Of a DNA stretch of 9,653 nucleotides, positions 1-5,891 are shown piece after piece. This stretch comes from Pseudomonadota bacterium. GTDB lineage: Bacteria; Desulfobacterota; Syntrophia; Syntrophales; UBA5619. The first letter of the stretch is position 1; every line of letters begins with the position of its first letter. The stretch is taken from assembly GCA_018819165.1 (NCBI GenBank), contig JAHJQP010000150.1, positions 1-9,653 on the forward strand. Direction: 5' to 3'. The notes below the pieces were generated by a model. That model had not been told where the DNA came from. It did not search any database and worked only from the letters and a program-made list of their open reading frames with translations. The position numbers and the translations under genes were made by a program.

Positions 1-34
1 ACGCATCTCTTTCCTCACGGTCATTGGCATCCAT
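1..34 (-). CDS. Possible N-terminus of an unidentified gene, cut by window edge
   Basis: Two closely spaced ATG codons on the minus strand, with first bases at 34 and 30, follow a GGTGA ribosome-binding-like sequence. Both frames stay open to the window edge. From 34 the peptide would begin MDANDREERDA; from 30 it would begin MPMTVRKEMR. The spacing from GGTGA is 3 nt to the first ATG and 7 nt to the second, so the second is the better fit for initiation. A consensus -35 box (TTGACA, 120-125) lies about 90 bp upstream, which supports a transcribed gene starting here, separate from pilQ. Ten codons are too few to name a product, and I do not recognise the sequence. Confidence 0.35.
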   Translation of the reverse strand, partial: MDANDREERDA

Positions 35-75
35 AGTTCACCGTCTTTTCACAGGTTTTATGCCATCCGGCCCCG

Positions 76-99
76 GCGTTCTCAAAGTGGGGAGAACGC
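76..99. promoter_or_regulatory. 8-bp perfect inverted repeat, possible operator or leader hairpin
   Basis: GCGTTCTC (76-83) and GAGAACGC (92-99) are perfect reverse complements around an 8-nt loop. No T-run follows on either strand, so it is not a classic intrinsic terminator. It overlaps the proposed -10 box at 96-101 and lies 40 to 65 bp upstream of the putative starts at 30 and 34. That position suits either a repressor site or a hairpin in the 5' leader. A second, weaker pair, GAGCGT (115-120) and ACGCTC (135-140), brackets the -35 region. Confidence 0.4.
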
Positions 100-125
100 T
101 AACACAGCCCGCAAGAGCGTGTCAA
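96..125 (-). promoter_or_regulatory. Candidate sigma70 promoter for the left-edge gene
   Basis: On the minus strand a perfect TTGACA -35 hexamer (120-125) is followed, after an 18-bp spacer, by TAGCGT (96-101). TAGCGT keeps the three most conserved -10 positions (T1, A2, T6). The 17-bp alternative, TTAGCG, is a poorer match. An 8-bp perfect dyad (76-99) overlaps the -10 box and the expected start point. The -35 is strong and the -10 weak, as in promoters that need an activator or are controlled by a repressor. This is a sequence-only prediction. Confidence 0.4.
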
Positions 126-247
126 GAACGAAAAACGCTCACCGTCATCCCGGAACGGTCAGGATGAGAAGTGCCAAAACCCCCCTTTACCGCTGGTATT
201 TTTCCCATCGTTGCATCTCCAAGTAGGTGCGACCTACCGGGCGCACT

Positions 248-282
248 AAAAAAAGGCTGTTCCCGGTTAAAACTGGACCGCC
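248..282 (-). terminator. Imperfect U7-tailed stem, candidate terminator after pilQ
   Basis: On the minus strand, GGC-GGT (282-277) can pair with ACC (267-265) and GCC (257-255), with a 7-nt bulge. The last GCC runs straight into seven T residues (254-248). The U-tract is good but the stem is broken and short, so this would be a weak intrinsic terminator. It is the longest T-run found downstream of pilQ in the direction of transcription, about 155 bp past the stop codon. Confidence 0.3.
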
Positions 283-364
283 CTCTTTTGTTACTTTCTT
301 TTTCCTATATGCTGTCAGCACATGTTGTCGATTGGCCGAATCTCCATCTGTCCTCGTTCCCGGC

Positions 365-382
365 AAAAGGCGCCCCTGCGCC
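365..382 (-). terminator. Short GC hairpin plus TTTT after pilQ
   Basis: On the minus strand, GGCGC (382-378) pairs with GCGCC (373-369) around a 4-nt loop, immediately followed by TTTT (368-365). This is the canonical arrangement of an intrinsic terminator, though the stem has only 5 bp and the U-run only four residues. It sits about 55 bp beyond the pilQ stop and could end the pilMNOPQ transcript, alone or with the U7-tailed structure further downstream. Confidence 0.35.
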
Positions 383-436
383 TGCGCAACGGGGGTCTTA
401 TGTACGGCTTACCCCTGAGGGAGTAACCGCTGAAGC

Positions 437-2116
437 TTACGGCACATCCTTGATGATCCGCGGGGTAATGAACACGAGCAGCTCCCGGGTATCCTTGATT
501 TTGGTCTCGTACTTGAACAGCCACCCGAGGACGGGGATCTTCGAGAGCCAGGGAACTCCGGACATGGCGGACGATTCCACCGTTTTGAAGACGCCGCCCA
601 CGACGATGGTATCGCCGTCCTTGACGACGATCTTGGACGTCACGCCGCTCGTGTTGATGGCCGGGTTACCTAAAACAACGAGTGATGCATCCACATCCTT
701 GTTGGTCGCTTCGATCTCCATGGAGATCCGGTCATTGTCCTGGGTGATTTTGGGCGTCACGACCAGACGGAGATCGGCGTCCTCGTAACGGACCGTGGCC
801 GGATTCGTTGTCGTGGCCGGCGTGACCACGGGTATCTTTTTACCCTGCCAGATCGTGGCCTTCTCATTTTCCAACGTCGTCACCTTCGGCGATGAGATGA
901 TCCGGCCGTCGCCTGCCGACTCCATGGCGGAGAGCTTGGCGTCCAGGACCAGCCTACTGGTCCCGAGGACCAGGCCAAGGGCCGGCGTGGACACGGCGGC
1001 GGATGGAAAATTCACGGCGACGTTGCTGCCGGTGAGACCGATACCACTTCCTCCGGGAATGGGTGTCACAGTACCAGAGCTACCGCTGCCGAAGCCGAGG
1101 CCGTAATCGACACCACCCACGCCTCCCTTATAGCCGAGGCCCCAGTTGATCCCTAACTCCCGGGAGAAGCTCGTATTGACCTCGACGATCTTCGCCTCGA
1201 TGGCGATCTGCTTGAGTTTCCCCTGCTCGACGTTCAGTTTCTGCTCACGTGCCTTCCGCTCGTCCTCGGCTTTGCGCTGCGTCTCTTCGGCGGCCAGACG
1301 ATCGGCTTCTTCCCTTTTTTTCCGATCGAGGGTAACCACAGTGATGACGCTGCCCTCCCGTCGCTTGTCGAGCCCCCTGAGGTCCAGGATCGTATCCAGC
1401 GCCTGATTCCAGGAGACATCCTTCAAATGAAGGGTCACCGTCCCCTTGACGTCGTCGCCGGAGACGATACTCACATTGCCCTGCTCGGACAGCAGGCGGA
1501 AGACCGCCTTGATATCGGCATCCTGGACATCGAGGAAAATCCGGGGACCGCCATAGACTTTCTCTTCCGCCTCGGCCTTTGCCGGCTTTTCGGCGGGTGA
1601 CGGCGTCTGCAGCGCCTCAGGGTCCGGCGCCGCCGGCGACGGCTTATCCGTTGCAGAAGCGGCCGTCGCCACGGAGGTCACATTGAAATCGATGAGGACA
1701 TTCATCCCCTCCTGCCGGACGCTGTAGGGCACCTTCTGCTTCAGATCGATCGTCGCGATGACCCACGATCGGCCATCGGCGGTTTTCTGGACGGGCGTCA
1801 CCCTGACGACATTGGCGAGGGCCGCGTCGCTGAGAGGACGGCGAAGCCCCTCGGGGACGAAGAGGTTCTCCAGCCGGACCAGGACCGCATTCCCCGGCGG
1901 ATTCTCGACCGTCACGCCGGACTGCTTCGACACCGTAAGGGTCACCCTCTCCTTCCCAGGCAGTTTCTCAAAGGTGACGTTTTCCAGGTATCCTGCACCG
2001 GCTGTCTGTACGGCCGAATCCGGCGCCGCGGGTGGTGCGCCCCACACCGGGGGGAGGGCCGCCGTCATGATCGCCGCTAAAAAAACAAGCCATATCCATC
2101 GTATTGCCCGTTTCAT
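437..2116 (-). CDS. pilQ: Type IV pilus secretin PilQ, short form without N1 domain
   Basis: PilQ is the outer-membrane secretin through which the type IV pilus passes. The 559-aa product starts with a Sec signal peptide (charged KR, hydrophobic 7-22, likely cleavage near residue 26, VWG-APP). Then follow one AMIN domain (about 42-145, septal or peptidoglycan binding), a Pro/Ala/Glu linker (150-187), an STN/N0 domain (191-262), a highly charged Lys/Glu/Arg helix (264-302), and the secretin core (303-556). Core landmarks are IEAKIVEVNTSFSRELGINW, DGRIISSPKV, INTSGVTSKIVVKDGDTIVVGG, and a C-terminal GVPWLSKIPVLGWLFK and ITPRII. The usual N1 Secretin_N domain between N0 and the core is not visible, and the charged helix joins the core directly. 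A Gly/Ser-rich stretch (330-362) lies early in the core. The ATG at 2116 follows GAGGG with a 6-nt gap and lies 11 bp after pilP. Identity is secure; the missing domain is my reading of motifs. Confidence 0.95.
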   Translation of the reverse strand: MKRAIRWIWLVFLAAIMTAALPPVWGAPPAAPDSAVQTAGAGYLENVTFEKLPGKERVTLTVSKQSGVTVENPPGNAVLVRLENLFVPEGLRRPLSDAALANVVRVTPVQKTADGRSWVIATIDLKQKVPYSVRQEGMNVLIDFNVTSVATAASATDKPSPAAPDPEALQTPSPAEKPAKAEAEEKVYGGPRIFLDVQDADIKAVFRLLSEQGNVSIVSGDDVKGTVTLHLKDVSWNQALDTILDLRGLDKRREGSVITVVTLDRKKREEADRLAAEETQRKAEDERKAREQKLNVEQGKLKQIAIEAKIVEVNTSFSRELGINWGLGYKGGVGGVDYGLGFGSGSSGTVTPIPGGSGIGLTGSNVAVNFPSAAVSTPALGLVLGTSRLVLDAKLSAMESAGDGRIISSPKVTTLENEKATIWQGKKIPVVTPATTTNPATVRYEDADLRLVVTPKITQDNDRISMEIEATNKDVDASLVVLGNPAINTSGVTSKIVVKDGDTIVVGGVFKTVESSAMSGVPWLSKIPVLGWLFKYETKIKDTRELLVFITPRIIKDVP

Positions 2117-2127
2117 GGTTTTCCCTC

Positions 2128-2682
2128 TTATTCATCCTTATGAAGCATTAAGTTGATGCGCCTTAGCGGCGCCTTTCCCCCCCTTTTGGCCGGGGCGCCG
2201 GTAGGTTCTTCGACGATCACGCGGTCAGGCAGGATCGAAGCGACCCGCCCCCCGTTCAGGCCGATATAGGTCCCCACAAAAAGCGGATAGTATTTTTTCC
2301 TGGTTCCATCCTCCACGATCGCCGTCGCCGTTGCCCCTTCCCGATCACCGGCGATGCCGAGGAGGCGGAAATTCCAGAGATCCTCCTGCTGAAGCGGCGA
2401 GACGGGACGTTCTTTCAAAGACGCTCTTTTACTCTGTTCCTCCAGTTTCTTTTTCTGGAGGGCCAGATCGAGCTCGATGAAGGGTCTGAACGGATCCGGT
2501 TTCCCTGCCGCGTGATAGACGTAGGCCGCCGGGGCAACGGCGGAAACCGTTTTCGTCGCCTGCGTAGTCGAAGGAACCGCTTTTGCTTCCGCAGCCAAGG
2601 AACCGACGGCGCCGATCCCGCCGGTAAATACAAACACCAGGATGCCGCCCGCAATACCCGCTATGGAATGTCTTCTCATCAT
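2128..2682 (-). CDS. pilP: Type IV pilus periplasmic protein PilP, non-lipidated form
   Basis: PilP links the PilN/PilO inner-membrane complex to the PilQ secretin in the periplasm. The 184-aa protein has an N-terminal Sec signal or anchor (MMRRHS, then a hydrophobic stretch to about residue 30, AAEA-KA), a disordered Thr/Ala/Val segment, the conserved KPDPFRPFI motif (61-69), a short charged helix, and the PilP beta-domain (about 98-160) with LLGIAGD, AIVEDGTRKKYYPLFVGTYIG and GGRVASILPDRVIVEE. Pseudomonas and Neisseria PilP are lipoproteins, but this protein contains no cysteine at all, so it cannot be lipidated at a lipobox. Its ATG overlaps the pilO TGA in an ATGA arrangement, giving translational coupling. 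A second ATG immediately follows the first, so either could serve as start. Confidence 0.92.
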   Translation of the reverse strand: MMRRHSIAGIAGGILVFVFTGGIGAVGSLAAEAKAVPSTTQATKTVSAVAPAAYVYHAAGKPDPFRPFIELDLALQKKKLEEQSKRASLKERPVSPLQQEDLWNFRLLGIAGDREGATATAIVEDGTRKKYYPLFVGTYIGLNGGRVASILPDRVIVEEPTGAPAKRGGKAPLRRINLMLHKDE

Positions 2683-3314
2683 TTCCTGTCCACAAACATG
2701 TAAGTCTTCACGGTGCAGGATGTCTTGATGACACGACCCCGGCCCTTCACTTCCTGGGCATCGCCCATGTTGATATCCTCGATATTGATGATCCGGGGTA
2801 TCCGGGCCACCTGCTCGAAGAAGGAAACCGTGTTATGGAAACCGCCGACCAGTTGCACCCGAACGGAGATTTCATCGTAAAATTTTTCCGGTTCAGCCGG
2901 CTTCGGGGGTTGCCCCTTGGCGGCGGCCGGAGGAGGAGACACCGGTTTCGTCTCCGGAGGGCGGGGTTCGAACAGGAGGAAATTCACACCGGCTCCCTGC
3001 CCGGACTGGGCGACAGAGGCCAGGAGACCCGGGATTTCTCTTGCATTGGGAAGCTTCAGCAGCGCCACCTGAAAAGCCGCCTTCAGCTCCGTGATCTCCC
3101 GGATAAACTTTTCGATCTGCGCCACCGCCTGTTCCTTCTCTGCGACCTGCTGCTGGAGTGTGGTCAGCTTGGCGCTGAGGACCGTCCCCTTCGCAAGTGC
3201 GTCCTGAAGGAAAAGCAGGTAATAGAGATAGCCCAGAATGATGTATATCAAAAAGATGATCAGCGCCTTTTGTTTCGGAGAGAGTTTCTTCAGGTCATCC
3301 AGTGTCAAGGCCAT
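2679..3314 (-). CDS. pilO: Type IV pilus inner-membrane protein PilO, with Pro-rich insert
   Basis: PilO pairs with PilN in the inner-membrane alignment complex of the type IV pilus machine. The 211-aa product has a short cytoplasmic N-terminus (MALTLDDLKKLSPKQ), one membrane segment (about 17-36), a periplasmic coiled coil (about 43-82), and an alpha/beta ferredoxin-like domain: LPNAREIPGLLASVAQSGQGAG (88-109), then FYDEISVRVQLVGGFHNTVSFFEQVARIPRIINIEDI, ending VKTYMFVDRK. Between the two halves lies an insert of roughly 26 residues (117-142) with 11 prolines plus Ala and Lys, longer than the short EPRPE-type loop common in relatives. It starts 3 bp after the pilN stop and ends overlapping pilP by 4 bp. 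Confidence 0.93.
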   Translation of the reverse strand: MALTLDDLKKLSPKQKALIIFLIYIILGYLYYLLFLQDALAKGTVLSAKLTTLQQQVAEKEQAVAQIEKFIREITELKAAFQVALLKLPNAREIPGLLASVAQSGQGAGVNFLLFEPRPPETKPVSPPPAAAKGQPPKPAEPEKFYDEISVRVQLVGGFHNTVSFFEQVARIPRIINIEDINMGDAQEVKGRGRVIKTSCTVKTYMFVDRK

Positions 3315-3317
3315 AGC

Positions 3318-3866
3318 TCATAACCCCTTTTTCATGACACACGTCAGAGCGAACTGCTGCAGCTTTACGCCGGCAATGTCCTTTTCCTTGGAGACCACCA
3401 GATCGACGGACTGAACAAAGCCGGCCCTTTCCAGGTTTTTCATGAAGCGGGCCAGGATGCCGTTGTCCCTGGCCACCCCCTCGATACGCAAATCCTTTCC
3501 CGTTTCGATGACCCTGTCCAGCCAGACGTCCCTCGAGGGAACGACCATGTTCAGTTCATCCAGCATGCGGACGGGAAAGAACCGGTTTACCTCCAGCGTG
3601 TTGATCACCCCCAGTTTCTGTTCCAGTTCTTTCTTGTCCTTCTTGAAACCCTCGATATCGCCGACCTTCTTGTCCAAAACGACAAGCCTGGCATCCGCCT
3701 CCCGGATCTTCTTCTCAAGACCGCTGATAGTCATACCGAGATAGAGGTGGCCGGAGATGAGAATCACAAGAAAGAGCAGCAGGGAACCGGAGATGATGAT
3801 GATCTGGCGCTGGATGTTCTCCTTCTTTTCCTTTTCCCGATAGGGAAGCAGATTGATTCGGATCAT
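3318..3866 (-). CDS. pilN: Type IV pilus assembly protein PilN
   Basis: PilN is a bitopic inner-membrane protein whose cytoplasmic tail docks into PilM and whose periplasmic part dimerises with PilO. The 182-aa sequence opens MIRINLLPYREKEKK, with the diagnostic INLLP motif at residues 4-8. A membrane helix follows (about 21-45, IIIISGSLLLFLVILISGHL), then a periplasmic coiled coil (about 49-85, rich in Lys/Glu/Asp), then the compact PilN domain with FFPVRMLDELNMVVPSRDVWL and FMKNLERAGFVQSVDLV. The ATG overlaps the pilM TGA by 4 bp (ATGA), so translation is probably coupled and PilM and PilN are made in balanced amounts. Length and features are normal for the family. Confidence 0.95.
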   Translation of the reverse strand: MIRINLLPYREKEKKENIQRQIIIISGSLLLFLVILISGHLYLGMTISGLEKKIREADARLVVLDKKVGDIEGFKKDKKELEQKLGVINTLEVNRFFPVRMLDELNMVVPSRDVWLDRVIETGKDLRIEGVARDNGILARFMKNLERAGFVQSVDLVVSKEKDIAGVKLQQFALTCVMKKGL

Positions 3867-4942
3867 TTGTCACCTGTCTTCCGCAAGGCCAGGCCCACGC
3901 TGACGGTGGCCATGGGACCGATGCGATCCGCCGTTTCCTGATCCATGACGTTTTTGGCAAATTGGATTTTCTTGAAGGGATTGACGACTTCCGCCTCGAT
4001 GCTGAGACGGTGGGACAGGTCCTCCGCGATACCGGGGATCATCGCTCCGCCGCCGGAAAAAAGAATCTTCTTGATATTTTCCGCACCGAATGTGGTACGG
4101 AAATAGTCGACGGAACGCTCGATCTCGGAGCAGAGCGGATCGGCATCGGCGATCAGCCCTTTCCGAAAGAGGCTCCGCGCCGGTTCGTCTTCCCCGGCCC
4201 CCTCGATCTTCGCCTTTTCCGCCTCCTCAAAAGGAATCCCCAGCCTCTCCGCAATCGCCTCGGTGATGGAATTGCCGCCGATGGTGAAATCCCGGGTAAA
4301 GATCGACATCCCGCCCTTCACCACATTGAGGTTGGTCATGCTCGCCCCGATGTTGATGAGGACGGCCACGTCGTTCTCTTCGAAGTCGTAATTTTCCTCG
4401 TACATGGTTTCGAGGGCAAAGGAATCGACATCCATGATCACCGGGAGGAGACCCGCGTCCCGGATAACCTCCGTATAGCCATCGATGATATCCTTCTTGG
4501 CCGCCACGAGGAGGACGTCCATCTGACTGGGGCTGTAAGGGTTTTCGCCCAGGATCTGAAAATCGTAGTACACCGTCTCCATGTTGTCGAAGGGCAGATA
4601 CTTCCCCCCTTCATCCTGGATGAGATCCCGCAGTTCCTCCTCGTCAATCTGGGTAAAGGTGACCTTCTTCACGATCACGGCGGTCCCGGATATGGAGGTG
4701 ACGATCTTCTTCCGCTTGCAGCCGGACTGTTTGTGGAGTTCTTTGATGGTTGCAGTCAGGACTTCCGGCTCCGCCACGGTGCCGTCGACGATGACTCCCC
4801 TGGCCAGGGGCATCAGGGAAAAGCGGCTGAGGATACGGCCTTTGGGGGTATCCTGTATCTCAGCCAGCTTGATGCAACTCGATCCTATGTCAAGCCCGGC
4901 AAGCTGTTTTCCTCCCGAAAACAAGCCCCTGATGTCGAACAT
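3863..4942 (-). CDS. pilM: Type IV pilus actin-like ATPase PilM
   Basis: PilM is the cytoplasmic, FtsA/actin-fold, ATP-binding ring component of the type IV pilus alignment complex. The 359-aa protein shows the phosphate-1 loop LAGLDIGSSCIKLAEI (14-29), the conserved KYLPFD (114-119), the phosphate-2 motif VLINIGASMTNLNVV (194-208), the GGNSITEAIAERLGI segment (222-236) and the adenosine motif ILFSGGGAMIPGI (293-305), ending with VSVGLALR. There is no signal peptide or membrane segment. It is the first gene of the tightly packed pilMNOPQ run, starts 59 bp after the ftsB-like gene, and overlaps pilN by 4 bp. Upstream of the ATG at 4942, GGTGA at a 4-nt spacing is a modest ribosome-binding site. 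Confidence 0.96.
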   Translation of the reverse strand: MFDIRGLFSGGKQLAGLDIGSSCIKLAEIQDTPKGRILSRFSLMPLARGVIVDGTVAEPEVLTATIKELHKQSGCKRKKIVTSISGTAVIVKKVTFTQIDEEELRDLIQDEGGKYLPFDNMETVYYDFQILGENPYSPSQMDVLLVAAKKDIIDGYTEVIRDAGLLPVIMDVDSFALETMYEENYDFEENDVAVLINIGASMTNLNVVKGGMSIFTRDFTIGGNSITEAIAERLGIPFEEAEKAKIEGAGEDEPARSLFRKGLIADADPLCSEIERSVDYFRTTFGAENIKKILFSGGGAMIPGIAEDLSHRLSIEAEVVNPFKKIQFAKNVMDQETADRIGPMATVSVGLALRKTGDK

Positions 4943-4963
4943 GAGATCACCATCCTGAGATAA

Positions 4964-4998
4964 GGGTCTTGACCCCGCCTGCCGCGGCAGTAACGGGA
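4964..4998. promoter_or_regulatory. Two perfect dyads between the ftsB-like gene and pilM
   Basis: The 59-bp spacer holds GGGTC-TT-GACCC (4964-4975) and the 12-bp palindrome CTGCCGCGGCAG (4979-4990). The palindrome is flanked by CCCG/CGGG, which can extend its stem on the transcript (to about 4998). No T-run follows, so this is not a standard intrinsic terminator. It could be a protein-binding site, an RNA-processing hairpin separating ftsB-like and pilM expression levels, or a translational control element just upstream of the pilM ribosome-binding site. Confidence 0.4.
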
Positions 4999-5001
4999 TC
5001 C

Positions 5002-5268
5002 TTATTGTGCCTTCCGGTAAACCAGCTCCCCTTTTTTAACCATGCCGAGTTCGCTTCTCGCCACCGTCCCAATATAGGACAGATTATCCCGGAGAAGCGT
5101 AATGTTTTTTTTCAGAGCGATGTTTTCGAGGGTAATCTCATGATTGTTCTTCTTGAGGGACATCAATTTCTCCTTCATCCGGTAGTTGTCGATGAGCCCC
5201 CTGTCCCCGAACGTGATCAGGGCTCCCATGATTAAAACAAGGACGATGAGATATCTGCCTATCTTCAT
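5002..5268 (-). CDS. ftsB: FtsB/DivIC-like septum formation initiator protein
   Basis: This 88-aa bitopic membrane protein has one N-terminal membrane helix (about 5-21, RYLIVLVLIMGALITFG), then a heptad-patterned coiled coil (about 27-62). It ends with IGTVARSELGMVKKGELVYR (66-85), which matches the family pattern of an 'AR..LGMV..GE.VY' tail. This is the layout of FtsB/DivIC, which with FtsL and FtsQ/DivIB forms the divisome subcomplex that activates septal peptidoglycan synthesis. The family is recognised by pattern because primary sequence conservation is low; FtsL or another short coiled-coil protein is less likely given the tail. It lies at the head of the run leading into pilM, which makes a joint transcript plausible. 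The Shine-Dalgarno is weak (AGAGAG directly against the ATG). Confidence 0.82.
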   Translation of the reverse strand: MKIGRYLIVLVLIMGALITFGDRGLIDNYRMKEKLMSLKKNNHEITLENIALKKNITLLRDNLSYIGTVARSELGMVKKGELVYRKAQ

Positions 5269-5281
5269 CTCTCTATACCCC

Positions 5282-5318
5282 GTAACGCTGTGAAGACGTC
5301 AGAAGGACGTCGCATTAC
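5282..5318. promoter_or_regulatory. GACGTC-repeat dyad in the ftsB-like leader
   Basis: Two GACGTC hexamers (5295-5300 and 5306-5311), each itself a palindrome, are spaced by 5 bp. They are enclosed by GTAACGC (5282-5288) and GCATTAC (5312-5318), which are complementary apart from one G-U pair. On the minus-strand transcript this folds as a 7-bp outer stem, a 6-nt bulge and a 6-bp inner stem with a 5-nt loop. It abuts the proposed -10 box, so it may act as an operator over the start site or as a leader hairpin. Confidence 0.4.
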
Positions 5319-5347
5319 TCTATATACAAAAAGAAAGAGCAGTGCAA
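5319..5347 (-). promoter_or_regulatory. Weak sigma70-like promoter upstream of the ftsB-like gene
   Basis: On the minus strand TTGCAC (5342-5347) and TATAGA (5319-5324) are separated by exactly 17 bp. Each hexamer matches the consensus only partly (3/6 and 4/6), but the stretch is locally AT-rich within a GC-rich region and lies about 50 bp upstream of the ftsB-like start. It is the best candidate seen for a promoter serving ftsB-like and possibly pilMNOPQ. The predicted start point falls inside the dyad at 5282-5318. Confidence 0.35.
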
Positions 5348-5420
5348 GACGAAATTTTGTGAAGATTTATTTTTTAGTGCGCCGCGAACCTCAGGGCGAG
5401 ACGGAGGGGAGACAAGGCAT

Positions 5421-5870
5421 TCATCTCGTATGGCCAAACCCGCCGTCGCCCCTCTCCGTCGGAGAGAGCTCCCCGCATACGGCCCAGACCACACGGCAGA
5501 CCCGGTGCACCACCATCTGGGCGACGCGGTCCCCTCGCCGGATGACGAAGGGCTCCTGGCCGTGATTGATCAGAATGACCCCCACCTCTCCCCGGTAGTC
5601 CGGGTCGATCGTACCGGGGGCGTTGACCAGCGTTACGCCGTGGCGAACGGCGAGCCCGCTCCGGGGCCTGATTTCGGCCTCGTAACCTTCGGGGAGGGCA
5701 ACCGCGACACCGGTTGGTACCAGCGTCCTTGCCCCGGGAAGAATCGTCACCTCTTCCCTGACCGCCGCCATGATATCCATCCCCGCCGCTTGCCCGGTCA
5801 TGTAACGGGGCAGGGGCAGATCTTCCGTTCCCGGCATTTTTCTGATGGACACTTCGATCTCTTCTATCAT
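5421..5870 (-). CDS. dut: Deoxyuridine 5'-triphosphate nucleotidohydrolase (dUTPase)
   Basis: Dut hydrolyses dUTP to dUMP and pyrophosphate, keeping uracil out of DNA and supplying dUMP for thymidylate synthesis. The 149-aa protein shows all five motifs of the trimeric dUTPase family: I AAGMDIMAA (28-36), II RPRSGLA (68-74), III NAPGTIDPDYRGEV (83-96) with the catalytic Asp89 and substrate-stacking Tyr92, IV RRGDRVAQ (111-118), and V GDGGFGHT (141-148). Motif V has His where Ser is usual, and the chain ends right after it. Length is typical for the family. The start at 5870 has only a weak AAAGAA ribosome-binding site. It follows the M16 peptidase, from which it is separated by a palindromic repeat insertion. 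Confidence 0.95.
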   Translation of the reverse strand: MIEEIEVSIRKMPGTEDLPLPRYMTGQAAGMDIMAAVREEVTILPGARTLVPTGVAVALPEGYEAEIRPRSGLAVRHGVTLVNAPGTIDPDYRGEVGVILINHGQEPFVIRRGDRVAQMVVHRVCRVVWAVCGELSPTERGDGGFGHTR

Positions 5871-5891
5871 AATTTTCTTTGTTTGAGAATG

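Larger units (their letters stand above)
35..436. other. Intergenic region downstream of pilQ without a convincing gene
   Basis: About 400 bp separate the pilQ stop from the left-edge gene. Reading frames here are short or are extensions of frames antisense to pilQ, and none shows a recognisable motif or a good ribosome-binding site. The region contains several structured elements: a 9-bp stem directly after pilQ (about 409-431), a GGCGC/GCGCC hairpin with four U residues (365-382), a U7-tailed imperfect stem (248-282), a 6-bp perfect dyad GTAGGT-GCG-ACCTAC (223-237), and the promoter and dyad near 76-125. I recognise no known riboswitch or housekeeping RNA. A small RNA cannot be excluded. 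Confidence 0.5.

Noticed and set aside
240..253. 14-bp sequence TTTTTTAGTGCGCC shared, inverted, with 5370-5383
   Set aside because: It includes a homopolymer run, and a 14-bp match within a 9.6-kb window is not far from chance. The flanks do not match, so I do not call it a repeat family.
200..260. Resemblance of the minus-strand CCGGTAGGTCGCACCTAC stretch to the 3' half of a GEMM (c-di-GMP-I) riboswitch
   Set aside because: The conserved 5' half (GCACAGGGCAAACC and ACGCAAAGCC type segments) is absent, and there is no gene immediately downstream in the right position.
171..788. 205-codon plus-strand frame crossing the pilQ end and the left intergenic region
   Set aside because: Most of it is antisense to the conserved secretin core. 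The part in the gap has no ribosome-binding site or recognisable protein sequence.
3962..4963. 333-codon open frame on the plus strand opposite pilM
   Set aside because: The whole span is explained by pilM on the other strand, and the translation has the same mirror-frame composition and no recognisable motif.
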